Shown here one piece after another: positions 44,986 through 57,400 of a stretch of DNA of 64,000 bases. This stretch comes from Hyalella azteca. Lineage: Eukaryota > Arthropoda > Malacostraca > Amphipoda > Hyalellidae. The stretch lies in the NCBI RefSeq assembly GCF_000764305.2, contig NW_025935888.1, positions 124,001-188,000 of the forward strand. The letters are read 5' to 3'. The notes under the pieces were generated by a model. It made no database searches. It saw nothing but the letters and a program-made list of their open reading frames with translations, and was not told the DNA's origin. A program made the position numbers and the translations under genes. Numbering within the stretch: the stretch's first letter is position 1; the number at the start of each line of letters is the position of its first letter.

Positions 44986-45369
44986 TTCTAACTGACTTCA
45001 CAGTTCTTAATACACTGCTATTTTTTAGGTCGTCACAATGCCAAATGCGGTATTTTTCTGTACATGACCGGAACTTCATAGCATGATGTTATCCAAACCA
45101 TAGAAACCTAATTAAATTTCAATTTGGCCAGGTTTGGCCGGAGTTTTGGTCAGGTCTTGATTGTTTGGCGTTTATTGCTAGTGAAATTAATTTAAATATT
45201 TTAGTGATTTTTATCGAATATTTGGTCTCATCTAAATGATCAAGAACCATTTTGGTGGAATATTGAACCTCAATCAGCTTGGATCTAACTTTTTCTTCAT
45301 TAACAAATCCCGTAGCTATTATAGTGACAATCTGCTCAGTCATCGATTAACTGGTCGGTCACCGGTGAA
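44986..45369. other. gene-free stretch
   Basis: A 74-codon minus-strand ORF (45119-45343; LIEVQYSTKMVLDHLDE) is not low-complexity but has no flanking support; too weak to call. Confidence 0.4.
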
Positions 45370-45990
45370 TTGGGAAGGAACTGTCGTGATCTACTTGGTC
45401 AGTGGGAAATTGGGACGGAGCTGTCGGTGATCTACTCGGCCAGCGGGAAATTGGGACGGAGCTGTCGGTGATCTACTCGGTCAGTGGGAAATTGGGACGG
45501 AGCTGTCGGTGATCTACTCGGTCAGTAAAAATCGGGACGGAGCTGTCGGTGATCTACTCGGTCAGTAAGAAATTGGGACGGAGCTGTCGGTGATCTACTC
45601 GGCTAGTGGGAAATTGGGACGGAGCTGTCGGTGATCTACTCGGCCAGTGGAAAATTGGGACGGAGCTGTCGGTGATCTACTCGGTCATTGGGAAATTGGG
45701 ACGGAGCTGTCGGTGATCTACTCGGTCATTGGGAAATTGGGATGGAGCTGTCGGTTATCTACTCGCTCAGCGGGAAATTAGACAGAGCTGCTGTGTCGGT
45801 GATCTACTCGGTCAGCGGGAAATTAGACGGAGCTGTCTGTGATCTACTCGGTCATTGGGAAATTGGGACGGAGCTGTCGGTGATCTACTCGGTCAGTAAG
45901 AAATCGGGAAGGAGCTGTCGGTGATCTACTCGGTTAGCGGGAACTTAGACGTGATCGTCGATGATCTACTCGGTCAGCGGTAAGTTGGGA
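45370..45990. repeat. 41-bp minisatellite, about 15 copies
   Basis: The unit is GGGAAATTGGGACGGAGCTG then TCGGTGATCTACTCGGTCAG. Copies vary in GGGAAATTAGACGG, AAATCGGGA and AAGAAATT blocks, and single copies carry small indels (GAGCTGCTGTGTCGG near 45789). Confidence 0.95.
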
Positions 45991-47631
45991 CGGAGTTGTA
46001 GAGTATAGTATGCCAGATGTAGCTTGCCTTCAACCGTCCCGTGAGATGCAAAAGAGCTACATGAAAAAAATCCTCGCTAAAAAGTGTAGCGCACAACTGC
46101 CGCAGATTTTTTCCATGTTGGGCTTTCCCTTTTCGTCTGCGACTCGAGGCCAGCTTGGCTTCGCTAATTTGAATGCATGCTTGCTTGGAATTTTTTCGAG
46201 GTCGATGCATACGAATCTTCGTTGTGCTGATGGAACACCAGCGGAACAATACCCGTGTGCGTGTTGTTTGGCGGGGAATGTTACGCAAATTTTAGGCTGT
46301 AGAGCCTAAAATAAACAAGAAATGCCGAAAAATGTAACCTACAATCTTCTATACGTCGATTCGAGTTCTTCTTGAAGGTCGGTAATATGAAAACTCTAAA
46401 CACGATGGCAATTATAGCGTCTGAATCCACGAGATTTTATAGAAGAACTATATTTAGGGATCGAATAAATAAATCTAAGGCCCATACAGGAAATTCTAGC
46501 GGGCTTTACATCTTCTTGATAACACTGCGACGTTCGTGCAGTCGAGGTATTCATATTTATTTTGCCGCCAGTCATGGTTCATTTATTTTTCCTTCCCACA
46601 AACCAAGCAAAGCTTGCACTTTACGATGAAAGCTTCTCCTGATGCCAAATTATTCATCCCGAAAATTCAGCAGCGTAGACAAGAATGTCCCTAGAAATAT
46701 GCCTAAGCCTTTGATATAAACAAGCAGTTTTTTGCTGAAGAGACCTCCATTTACATGCGTTGGTTCGCATACGCTTAAACGTCGTTACGCACATACACGC
46801 CGTTCCCTGCTAAAGATCTGCACAGCTTTTTTCTCCTTCTGAGGACTTAGCATATCATTTGAAATTCGTCAGGCCATAAATCTCGAGTTGCTTTGCTCAA
46901 TTGAAAAGAGGCCTCTGTGACGGAGCATGCCTAGGCCTATGTGAATTGTGCCTTCCATGGTCGGCATATGGTTTGATAGCTCGCAATCATAGTTCCAGTT
47001 GACATTAGTTTGAATATTAATGCCTATAGGAAGGCCTAACAGTAGGCGGCCTACACCCCAGCTCGATCATATTTTGAGCAGTCATTGTATTCAAAAGTCC
47101 GATTCCAAAACGTGAGAAAAATTTCTTCCTTAAAGAATGGTGTAAGCTCTTAAATTTTTAATTCATTAATAGCTTAGTTATCAAAATTTTAGTCAAACAC
47201 ACTCAGACTAGCAGATTTTTCATTCAAACACCAGCAATGTTCATCATGTTGGATGCTGATAAAGATAATGCTAAATTCATAGGCTAAATTATCCTACATC
47301 ATATTCTTACCCTGCGTGATACTCTAACTTGGCCCTCCACTGTGGACCAGCTTGAGCTGCGATGCTTTTTGATCCATATTTTCTTACTAAAAATCGAGAA
47401 ATTTAGTTGCTGAAAATGACTGAGGCTTGCATGACTGACTAAATTTCTTAATCTGTGAGTTCAGTATAACAGATGACAGAAACTATTGCATATGTGCAAA
47501 CCTCGGCTTAAAAAAAATCGTAACCATCTGAGGTTTACCATAAGGAATATGATCTTAAGAAAAAACGCATTTACAAAATCCACCAAAAACCGAGATGAAT
47601 ATGACTTGGTAAGATGAGCAAAGTTTCTTAC
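45991..47631. other. gene-free stretch
   Basis: Overlapping ORFs at 45974-46309 on both strands (104 and 99 codons) have no motif and are partly in array sequence. The rest shows nothing. Confidence 0.4.
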
Positions 47632-47863
47632 GAGAGTGTCCCTGCCATCCTGATCGCCAGCACGGCACCTGGTGCACTATTTTTCCTTTAATACAGAACA
47701 TGGACTCAACAATGCATGTTTCGTTGGGCTGAGGCTCTTCAACTCTGGACAACTTGAGTGACAATATAGGACAATGTGCCTGAATGCCTTCGTAGTTTTC
47801 ATTATTCAAGCACTGTTGTTTTAGGTGCCTCAATACCCTTATAACAGCAGCGACACATTTAAA
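47632..47863 (-). CDS. candidate internal exon, Cys-containing unknown protein
   Basis: On the minus strand an open stretch of 77 codons lies between TATTACAG (AG at 47865-47864) and CTCTC|GTAAGAAA (GT at 47631-47630). The peptide includes FKCVAAVIRVLRHLKQQCLN, IQAHCPILSLKLSRVEEPQP and CIVESMFCIKGKIVHQVPCW. It is not low-complexity, has six Cys and a plausible amphipathic start, and base use differs from the AT-rich flanks. No family is recognised. Acceptor and donor both match GT/AG, and the frame opens only six codons before a stop upstream, so the splice boundary is needed for it to be coding. Best of the weak exon candidates. Confidence 0.38.
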
Positions 47864-48564
47864 CTGTAATACTTTGAATCACCTTTGAGCACTGCTGCCT
47901 TTGAACTACTTTTAAACAGGGTTGTGGCGGCAAACGGAACACTTTGCTCGCATTGTGGTCTCGAGCGCGGCTCGCTACCCATATTGTGGTACCGTAGACG
48001 CGCTACTTTGTTTATCGAACTCCAACACAAAGATTGAAACACTTCCATTATTATAGCACTTATTCCATCACAACAGTTATTCCATTATCATGACATTTTA
48101 ATGTATCTATAAATGAGGGACAGGCAAACTTTCCTCCTAATGAAGGACTCTCTTCGATTTGGAAAGTGGGATCTCAAGTGAGGAATGAGGCGGCATGCAA
48201 AATTAAGAACATAGTCATTAGAAGTGGTCCTTAAACTAGATAAAACTTTCCGACAATTGAGTACCGTGCTCGAAAATTTAGAACTGAATGAAAACAATCC
48301 TAAAATGTTGTGTTGTACCTTTTGGATTGAAATATTTTGCAAAATTCAGTGTTGTGTAAAATCAAATATTCAAAATTGAATAATTAAATCAACGATATAT
48401 TAAGAAACGTCCAGAGCTCTAATGTGACGTGAATTAACTTGAATAAAAGCAATTTACAATTGAAATTTAATCATGTCATGATGTCATTTATTGGTATTTT
48501 GAGCTTAACCCAACTCTCCGCGAAAATTTATTTCGAATTGCAGTTTTCACGATCTTTTATGATA
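47864..48564. other. gene-free stretch
   Basis: Short minus-strand ORFs (69 and 84 codons) without motif. Probable intron if the exon at 47632-47863 is real. Confidence 0.4.
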
Positions 48565-48780
48565 AAGCTGGTATATGTAGTTGGTATATGTAGCTGGTTT
48601 ATGTAGCTGGTAGATCTGGTAGATGTAGCTGGTATACATAACATTGGAATGTATACCAGCTGTAATGTATACCAGCTATACATTTTATAGCTGGAGCTGG
48701 TACATTTAGCTGGTATATGAAACTGATGTACAGTATGTAGCTGGTATATGTATCTGGTATATATATCAGCTGGCTAGTAT
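48565..48780. repeat. AGCTGGTATATGT repeat with an inverted segment
   Basis: Variants of the 13-bp AGCTGGTATATGT recur along the stretch. At 48645-48685 the orientation flips (GTATACCAGCT twice), then returns to AGCTGGTA. The mix of orientations gives local palindromes. Confidence 0.85.
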
Positions 48781-48814
48781 AAAGAATCTTACACACAATT
48801 ACAATAGTTAAAGC

Positions 48815-49075
48815 CTCACAGAAACCTTACAAAGCCGTCGATAGCCTCACAACACAGCGCCATAAACCTTACATAGCCTCACTCTACCAGTATCATCAGC
48901 TTCACATATAGCCGCAGCTATTCTCGCAAAGCCTCATCAGCCTCACATGTAGCCGCATTAGTTTCATGCAGCCTCACACAACCTCATCAGCCTCACCCAG
49001 CCTCATCAGCCTCACATGTCGCCGCATTAGCCTCACCTAGCCTCACCCAGCCTCATCAGCCTCCCCAGCCTCACT
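48815..49075. repeat. degenerate CCTCATCAGCCTCAC repeat
   Basis: Units such as CCTCATCAGCCTCACATGTA with GCCGCATTAG and GCCTCACCCA recur with variable spacing. Pyrimidine/adenine-biased. Confidence 0.85.
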
Positions 49076-49476
49076 GCAGCAGTGGCTGGACCAGGCAGAG
49101 ACACTGGATAATTACAGGCCAGGTTTAGATCACTGCGGCGTCACTGCTCCGGCAGTTCGCCTGCTTATGCCATGAGAATTATGCTAATTTTGATCCCGTT
49201 CAAGCCGGGTAAATATCCCTAAAAAACCGTCTAGAATTTTAAGACAAACATGCATTTTACCGTTCACCTGGGCAGCGTTTGGCGAAAGAAGCGTTCATTT
49301 TTTTTTTTGAGATTTACTTAGCTTTTTTTAGCATTTATATAGAAAATTAATGGGATATTGATAAATATCGCAGTTGAAAAACGAAAAAAGTGTATATATT
49401 GCGTGTTGTGAGTTAAACACTATGCATAAATAACAAATTTAACAAAAATTTATAAAAAATAACCTCTACTTAACTC
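49076..49476. other. gene-free stretch
   Basis: GC-rich to about 49200, then AT-rich. Nothing recognised. Confidence 0.45.
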
Positions 49477-49713
49477 TCAGTTGAAAAAGTCAAGTGAATT
49501 TACTCGTATTTCAGTCATGGGTAATTTTTTTGCCGCGACGGCCTTATCCTCACTTTCAAGTCGTCCACGCCAACTTTTAAACAAGGCAGGGAACTTCTCT
49601 CGAAAACTACCATAAGAATAACACAGTTGTCTGGTATTTACTCGAGGCTGCTGGGGCCAATTTTCTGCACAGTTACTTGTACTGAGAATGTAAGTCACTG
49701 GGTCGACAACCAT
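49477..49713 (-). CDS. candidate terminal exon, unknown protein (weak)
   Basis: Minus-strand frame of 78 codons from the ATG at 49713 (open a further 14 codons upstream to a TAA) to a TGA at 49477. The peptide includes VDPVTYILSTSNCAENW, CYSYGSFREKFPALFKSW and KKLPMTEIRVNSLDFFN. Mixed, protein-like composition. Possible acceptors (AAATTAG and GGGCAG) precede it. No family recognised and no poly(A) signal is clear just downstream. Confidence 0.27.
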   Translation of the reverse strand: MVVDPVTYILSTSNCAENWPQQPRVNTRQLCYSYGSFREKFPALFKSWRGRLESEDKAVAAKKLPMTEIRVNSLDFFN

Positions 49714-51084
49714 TGCAACATGGAGGTTAATTTCTGCCCGGCTAATTTCTTAGGATTCTCGTGGTCAGAAGTTTATTTATTTTAGTTTGTATTTAGTTAC
49801 GGGGATTTTGGGTAGGATTTTTTCTTGTGGTTGAGATGGGATGGGCAGTCAATGAATTTATTCTTAGGAACCTGGGCTTTAGCTAGTCTTTATTGATGAC
49901 ATGATAACGGAATTTGCAGCGGCCCAAAGTCTCTTATGTGTGCTTTTCATAATAAAAAAATATAAAAAAATTGGTCAGAACTTTTTGATCTATGCGTGAA
50001 TTTAGTTAGCAGCGTAGGTTGAATATATTGATGCCCAGCTTGCGTTTATCTTTACATACAATTTAATTTTTTTTGCTGTAGCCATTTATAAGTTTTACAG
50101 TAAATTTTATTGAAACCTTAGGAATAATGTATTTCTGTGATTTTTTTCGGTAAGTTGACGTTATCGTTTCAGATCGAGGAAGTCAAAAACTCGCTGACCC
50201 TTTTTGACGTTAGTTTTTTTTTATCACGAAGCAGTGGGGACATGGCGCAGGGTGGGCATTGTGACAGCCGTTAACTGTCGTGAGGTTCACATGATAAATC
50301 TTGCCTGCTTTGCATAGAGCGCCTGCGCTGCACCAAGCGATTCCAAAACATTAGTTTTCCAGCCGCCATTATCATGCTCGTTAAGGGGTTGGAGAGGAAC
50401 ATATTTTTCATTTATTTTTGGTAAGAAATATTTCATATCAAACATTAATATATATCTGTAACCGGAAATTTTGGCACTTTTTGTTTGAAATTGAAGCCGT
50501 CCTCCTCATGTACACTGAATTCCGTAAAATTTAGTTGATGACAATGTTTATGCGGATATTGTATGCTGATAATGTAGGTCTCATGGCTCTGAAAAAATAT
50601 AACTAAGTTGCTCACGGGCGGTGGCTGTACAATTCTATTTATATTAAATCATTTTAACGAATAATGGCACCAGTTTTTGAATAACATTACAAATAAATAT
50701 CAGTCCTCGCTTTATTATAAATTTTTCAAATTGATGAGAAATACACAGGGCACGAATCTTTCATTTCACTTTCAGTACACCAATCGCTGAAAAATACTTT
50801 ATACCATCGAAAGGGGCTGCATTATGCAGGTTAAATAGGACAGTTGAATAGGGGTCGTTAAATCATATTTTTCGCCTGCAGATTTACGGCATGAAAACGT
50901 AGGGGTAGGAAATGAGCTTCGTTAGGCACGCCAAAACAGACAAACGCTTGCGTCAAACAAATCACGAGTTATCGGCCTACATTTTTGAGATGCGCCTAAA
51001 AATACGGCCGTTGCAGCCGCCCTGCAGCAGCTGCAACAGATGCCGCTTACCGTCGTCAATGGGGCAGTTCTCATCGTAAATATG
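49714..51084. other. gene-free stretch
   Basis: At 50165-50275 (+) TTATCGTTTCAG is followed by about 33 open codons (IEEVKNSLTLFDV at the start) to a stop; an exon is possible but too short to call. T-rich elsewhere. Confidence 0.4.
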
Positions 51085-51535
51085 GCGTCGGGGTCGCTAT
51101 CCGAAATGTGGCGTCCGGATAACCTTCATAATTTCAGCATTTGGAACGCCCTCCGAAATGTGGCGTCTGGATCGCCCTCCAAAATGTGGCGTCGGGAACG
51201 CTCTCCAAAATGTGGCGTCTGGATCGCCCTCCGAAATGTGGCGTTTGGATCGCCTTCCAAAATGTGTCGTCCGAATCGCCCTCCAAAATGTGGCGTCTGG
51301 ATTGCCCTACAAAATGTGGCGTCTGAATAGCCCTCCAAAATGTGGCGTCTGAATAGCCCTCCAAAATGTGGTGCTGGATCGCCCTCCTAAATGTGCTGGA
51401 TCGCCCTCCGAAATGTGGTGCTGGATCGCCCTCCGAAATGTGGTGCTGGATCGCCCTCAGAAATGTGGTGCTGGATCGCCCTCCGAAATCTGGTGCTGGA
51501 TCGCCCTCCGAAATGTGGTGCTGGATCGCTCCCCG
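51085..51535. repeat. 26-bp array switching to 25-bp units, about 17 copies
   Basis: The left unit is AAATGTGGCGTCTGGATCGC plus CCTCCG or CCTCCA (26 bp, to about 51365). The right unit is AAATGTGGTGCTGGATCGCC plus CTCCG (25 bp, to 51535), i.e. one base fewer at GCGTCTGG/GTGCTGG. The unit lacks stops on both strands, so six overlapping ORFs arise; none is called. Confidence 0.95.
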
Positions 51536-52082
51536 AGAAGCTTCTGGCTTGATAGGTTTGGAAACATTGAGTGGTAGTCCTCGACGACATACAGCTAGGG
51601 CGACCCCCCAAAAAATTAGTAAATGTAAAGGCTTATAACTTATGTATGTTTGTAAATGTCATGGTTTTTCCTAGCCTTGAGAATGAGAACAAATTCAGTT
51701 CTACCACTTCGAGATATGTAGAATTATTTTCAAAGTCACGATTTCACTGTGAAAAAAAACTTGGTAATTGGTCTTGAAAAAAGATTGATCGATATTCTCC
51801 GCGTCCTTCTTCAGAAGAAACAACTCCACTTATGCCTAATAAACTGTGCATGTAATTCTACAAATGTACGATTTAGAAATTCCATTTTCATCGTTTATGG
51901 TAAAAAGAAAACGTCTACATACCAACCGTTTGTAATGTAAAAAAATTCGTCATATCTAGTTTTGGGTGTACCAGATTTAAGTCTTGATTGAAGAGAAAGC
52001 TCATTTCGAATGCCCTTTTTCCAGTTGCATAGTTACAAATATATGTAAATGATAGATGAAAAGTGTTCCTCAAGATGAAAAG
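51536..52082. other. gene-free AT-rich stretch
   Basis: Nothing recognised. Confidence 0.5.
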
Positions 52083-52207
52083 CCCCACCAGTGCCCCACC
52101 AGTGCCCTACCAGTGCCCCACCAGTGCCCCACCAGTGCCTCACCTGTGCCCCACCAGTGCCCCACCAGAGCCCCACCAGGGCCCCATGCATGCACCAGGG
52201 CCTCACC
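52083..52207. repeat. 12-bp CCCCACCAGTGC array, about 10 copies
   Basis: Units CCCCACCAGTGC with variants CCTACC, CTCACCTGTGC and CCACCAGGGC. No stop in the frame used, but no gene supported. Confidence 0.93.
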
Positions 52208-54179
52208 AGTAATTAATTTAATCTAAACAAGTTTGTGCGCTTGCATCGATCTGAGGACTTGACGACATACATGAAAGCGAGGCCCTCGTATGCATCGCCG
52301 AGCGCGGATTACTTACTTAAGACGAAATGGTTTCATATGAATTTGTTTTGAAGAATTAAGTTCTAAAATAAAAAGTATAGAGGAGTTGCGAATTTTTTAA
52401 TAGTATTGATTCAGAATTTTCACTCCTGACGAAATAATTTCGTTTATTGTACGTATTTTATGTCCCAAATATGTACTATAGGTGGCATTGATTCTGCGTG
52501 TTAATTGAATATGTATATCGTAAGGTCTACGTTGCCAGGCACATACACATATTATATTATTATTGTAATGGTAGTTACAATCGTGCAAATAATTATTATC
52601 CAATGGTTGTTTGGGTCGACCGTGTGCTCTTATCTAGTTTGTGATTACTGTGCTGGTCAATGCGGCATTGTAAACAATAAATTAATAGAGAAATTAAATG
52701 GTCACATTTTATACCATAAATGTATTATTAAGATAAATATATTAATTGCTGCGATGTGCACTGTCATCGAAACAAGTTGCGATATATTAGTGAGTAAAAT
52801 TGTGAATATGTAACAGAGCTGTTTTGCCTTCATGCATAAACTTACCAGGCATTACATTTTGAAGCCATAAAAAGTGTCGGAGAAGAACAATAACAACGAT
52901 AACAGGAAAAAGTAAAATGGTATATATGTCCCTTATTCGTAAATGTTGCAATTTATTTAAAATCGCAACTTGTCTTCATCGATATATAAGAACCTAAGGC
53001 AACGTTCACGCCTTGAACACTGATTGATTAACTGGAATATTAATGCCTACATCAATGTTAATTAATCGGAGGCAAATTTGGCTCCTTCAACGAAGCCTGG
53101 ACTGAAACAGGATCGCGCATGCGGGGGGTTTCCTTTTACCCTATTTTAATGAGTTCATAATTGGCTCATTTGAAAGTTTCCCACATCAGTAACCCAAGTC
53201 GGTCGAAACCATGCAAAAAATTACCCTAAAAAAGACAAGTTCTGTTTCGCCGTTGAGCTTCTGGAGCTTTTATACGAAACTCGAAGATATTCGTGCATGC
53301 TCGATTGTGAACGCCATTGTCGGCCGCCCCGACTGATGCTCATTTGAAAAACGGAACCCGGCGTCTCGGGTTGCCGTGCCTTTCTAAAGGATCAATAAAT
53401 TCATGCGCGAGGTTCTGTATTATTCAGCTGCCATGCAGGCTCCTTAATTTAGGCACCACTTTACAGCCGCGTTCTGGGATCCATCGATCTATTTTACAAA
53501 CCAAATTAAATCATTAAAAAAATTTCCAACGACCGATAGCAAAAAACGGAAAACTAGGGTCACGTAGACTTGAAATTCCTTTAGTGCTCGTGGATTCGCA
53601 CAAAAAGTAGCTGATCTCATCTCAATTATCGTAAAATACAAATAGAATAACTATTAAATCACAATTAAATAAAAAATCTTCCAAGACAAATCATGAAGTT
53701 CGTCCACTTTTCACTTCACTTCACTTCCATCGTGAAGTAAATCGCAAAATATTTTTTTGACGATATAACCAGGTAATTTCGATCTATAATATTGAAGCTT
53801 AAGGAATAAATTTGCATGGATCATCGTATATAATCAACTTATTACCTAAATTGATAATAATCAAATGGAGAGATGAGAATTAATCTGAAAAACTCATGAT
53901 TTTGAATAATGCGATCATAAATTATGAGGTATCTGCATAGAATAATTTCTATTTCTCAGTAATGCCTGCGTAGGAATTCACTTTTTCTTAAATGACTCAA
54001 ATCAAAGTTCAAATGTCAGCTTATCTACCTTTTCTTCATTCACGTACATCTAATTTGCTAATGCATGATTTGCTCATTCCATACATGATACATTCAAAGC
54101 ATCACGACTGTAATTATACATATATCCTATCATCTATGTTGAGGTCTGGTGAAAACTGTACCAGGCTTGTGATCGCTGC
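52208..54179. other. gene-free stretch
   Basis: Mostly AT-rich; 53090-53480 has balanced composition without a credible gene. The 102-codon plus ORF at 52505-52813 is Ile/Val-rich with no motif. Confidence 0.4.
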
Positions 54180-54425
54180 TCTGATTAGCACCAGCTGCAC
54201 CACCTTAACAAAGATGTCACCAGCTGCACCACCTTAACAGAGATGTCACCAGCTGCACCACCTTAACAAAGATGTCACCAGCTGCACCACCTTAACAAAG
54301 ATGTCACCAGCTGCACCACCTTAACAAAGATGTCACCAGCTGCACCACCTTAACAGAGATGTCACCAGCTGCACCACCATATAGCAGAGATGTCACCAGC
54401 TGCACCACCATATCAGAGATGTCAC
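54180..54425. repeat. 29-bp minisatellite, about 8 copies, E-box in each
   Basis: The unit is CACCAGCTGCACCACCTTAA plus CAAAGATGT. Each copy contains CAGCTG, a bHLH E-box core. The last two copies replace CCTTAACA with CCATATAGCA or CCATATCA. Confidence 0.95.
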
Positions 54426-57400
54426 CATCAAATTAGCAAACAAACGCGTAATAGACAGAAATAAATCACGTCAATAGTGCAGCTGGGAATTAGTGGTCCG
54501 TAGCTTTATAATTATCGAGGACCAGCTTTGTGCACTTATTATGCGGCCATAGCTTGCAGGTGGCGATGCCATGATCATCTAATGAGTTAGCCCTTAAAAT
54601 AAAGTGAATGTCATCAGATAATTAGCTCGATGCTCATACTCAATTCATACGTTCGATACGAACGCCATTTATACGCTGAATATGACGTATAATCTCATGC
54701 ATCTTCGCACGGTATAGAACGCGACTGCTCAATCAAACTAAGTATATGTGTTCTAGAAAAGAATGAGTTCGGTTCTTAGGAGACAATTGGCTCATTAATT
54801 TCTTTAGGTTTCTTCAAATTGTGTTTAACCGGTAAAGAACTACGTACCATTTTACCGAGTAATGGATCCATTATCAAAAAGTCGTTCATCTCTGTAGAGA
54901 ACCATAGTTTTCGGATAATGGAAAAAATATGCTTGGGCAACCTAATCTTTCTTTACTAATCCTGTTTTAATTCGTCAACTATACCAAGTGTGTTATTTTC
55001 ATAAAATATTTCTTAAAAACTGCGGTAGAAAATAAAATTTTTATCACAGATTTTTATCCACATTTTTTCACTTGTTCATGGAAATTTAACGTTGGATTCG
55101 ATCATTTTTTTGCGAAGTATTTTAATGTGTTTTCGAATGAATTTAAAACGTGTGAGGTCTCTCATGCAGAGCTTCGGTTCCTCACAGATAAAGTTTAACT
55201 ACCGGGTTTGCCATTTCCAACTAAATTCATGCAAAGAAATTCCTCTCGGAACGTACGAAGTTGCATTATTTGAAATACATGTCTTTCCCATTGACAATTT
55301 TTCTTACGAAATATTTTAACCCAAGTAAGCCTCTAGTAACAGAGTTTTAAGCGCACCTTCTAATTCAGTATTTAGCTTATATGAATAATTAAGTCAGAAT
55401 AATTTTCCAACCTAATTTACGTATTTTCTATTCTTGTATAACGAGAAAAGTGCACATAGAATAATATCTATAATCTTAAGTCTCGAATTTCTTTTATAAT
55501 CATGGCCAATTTTAGCGAAAATTCAGCGTAGCGAGTGCGGCAGCAGAACTGTCATGCGGGTTCCCTACATCGGCTCGACTTCGTAAACAAATGACCCATT
55601 CAGACCCAGAGCTTCTTTGCTGTTCCTTCACTCCTTTCGTTGAAGAGGGGTTTTTGGGGTAATTTTTCCACAGTCACCGTATCTGTAGTGGCATGACTCT
55701 ATGATTAATGATGAGGGTGCTCTTGCATGGCAGAAAAAGCACCAAAATAAGTGACGCTACAATCCACACAGACGAGACATGCCTTTGTGCAATCGACCGC
55801 GGTTATCAGATGTCTGCTCCCTCAGCGTACGTTGCTTTACTTGGTAGTCTTATTCACAGAGCAATCACAAAGATGTACAACGATAACACATAGTGTAGTA
55901 AATTTTAAATAGAACCATTATGAAATATGAAACTCTAATTGCACAATGTTCGATGGGATGTGCGTTATTTTTATTTCTTCTTCATGGTAAAGTGGATAGT
56001 TTATAATTGAAGGATAGTTCCACTCTTCTTCTTCTACAAAAAAGAATTTATAGTGTTTTTCATAGGGAATAATCATCAGGAAAATGACATAATGTACTAA
56101 AATGAATACACAACCTTACCGAAAAATTATCTTCATGACAATTACCCAAAAAATATATTGGCTGGCCTATCGCTGGCCACTGAATGGCAGACGATCATCC
56201 TCCGATAGTTAAGTAAAAGTATAAATTGTGAAGTGGCGTTTGGTTGACGTAAGAAAAGTACATCTACTTTAATGGACTTTGATAGGTTTATTGATTTAAA
56301 TCTGACGATATTGGATACTTACGTAAATCAAGGAGACAAATTTCTTGAATATTGAAAGAGGTCGACATGCCCACGATCGGCCTTCTATATAGCACCTCTA
56401 GAACGGTGCAGTTTACCTCGTTATTTGTTAGCAATTAGCAAATACTGAATAGTCAGAAATAATGAATAATTAAATCAGCGCACATGTACGACGCCTCACA
56501 GAATCTCATTGGAGTTATAGCAAATTTTACAGATTTTTTGATCTGTTACATCAACCTTGCCTGATATCTGCTCAAAATTCTTCTTCGCTTGAGATAGACG
56601 GTATGAATTGAGCGATCAAAGTAGATCGTGATAGACGGGCTTGGATTGACAATACAGATAATGTAAAAAAATAATTGCCTCTCTTACGATGAAAATTCTG
56701 AAAATTTCGCGCAGAATATATAACAATCAATACAATTAAACAGTAAACACTTTCATAAGTTAGCAATCGGCTAATCACACGAACTACAACACTCAGAGAG
56801 ATAAATGTGACTTAGTCCAACTATATTTGTACCCTTTGTGGGCTTGCGTTAATGGTTGGGTAAGAAAGTGACTCACTAAATGGACCTTTTGATCCATAAA
56901 TTTAAGCGTGTGGAAGTAGCTACAATGTTTGGCTGCAGGCTATATCAGGCTACGGAGGCTCAGATGACGAGCGTAGAGCAGGCAAACAACCTCGTGTAAT
57001 TTCTATACATTTGAGCTCAGCAGGACTGGTTATTTATAAACCGTACTTACTCTATATGTTGTGTAATATTGCGACGGTAATCATACGCTCCTCCATGAGA
57101 TGTTTGATGGAACTTATGTTGATTTTTTGTGAAAATGCGATATATTAATTAAAAGATCAATAATTCTGGGGAATTGTGCTCAAAGCAAGAAATAGCAAAA
57201 GTCGAAAGTATCATAAGAAAAATTTGAGGCTGTGCGATCAACTTAAAGCTAAACACGACGTTTACATTGAAAAATCTCGTGTTTAAATTAGCTTTTCGAA
57301 ATTTAAGTTGAGTTGAAAATACAAGAATTGAGTACAAGCAAGCAACACTTAGGCGGCTGAGTTTTAATCTCGCATGAGGTCACAGATTATAAGCTTTATT

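Noticed and set aside
51040..51638. Several ORFs with KMWRLDRPPKCGV-like repeats
   Set aside because: Open in multiple frames on both strands across the 26/25-bp array.
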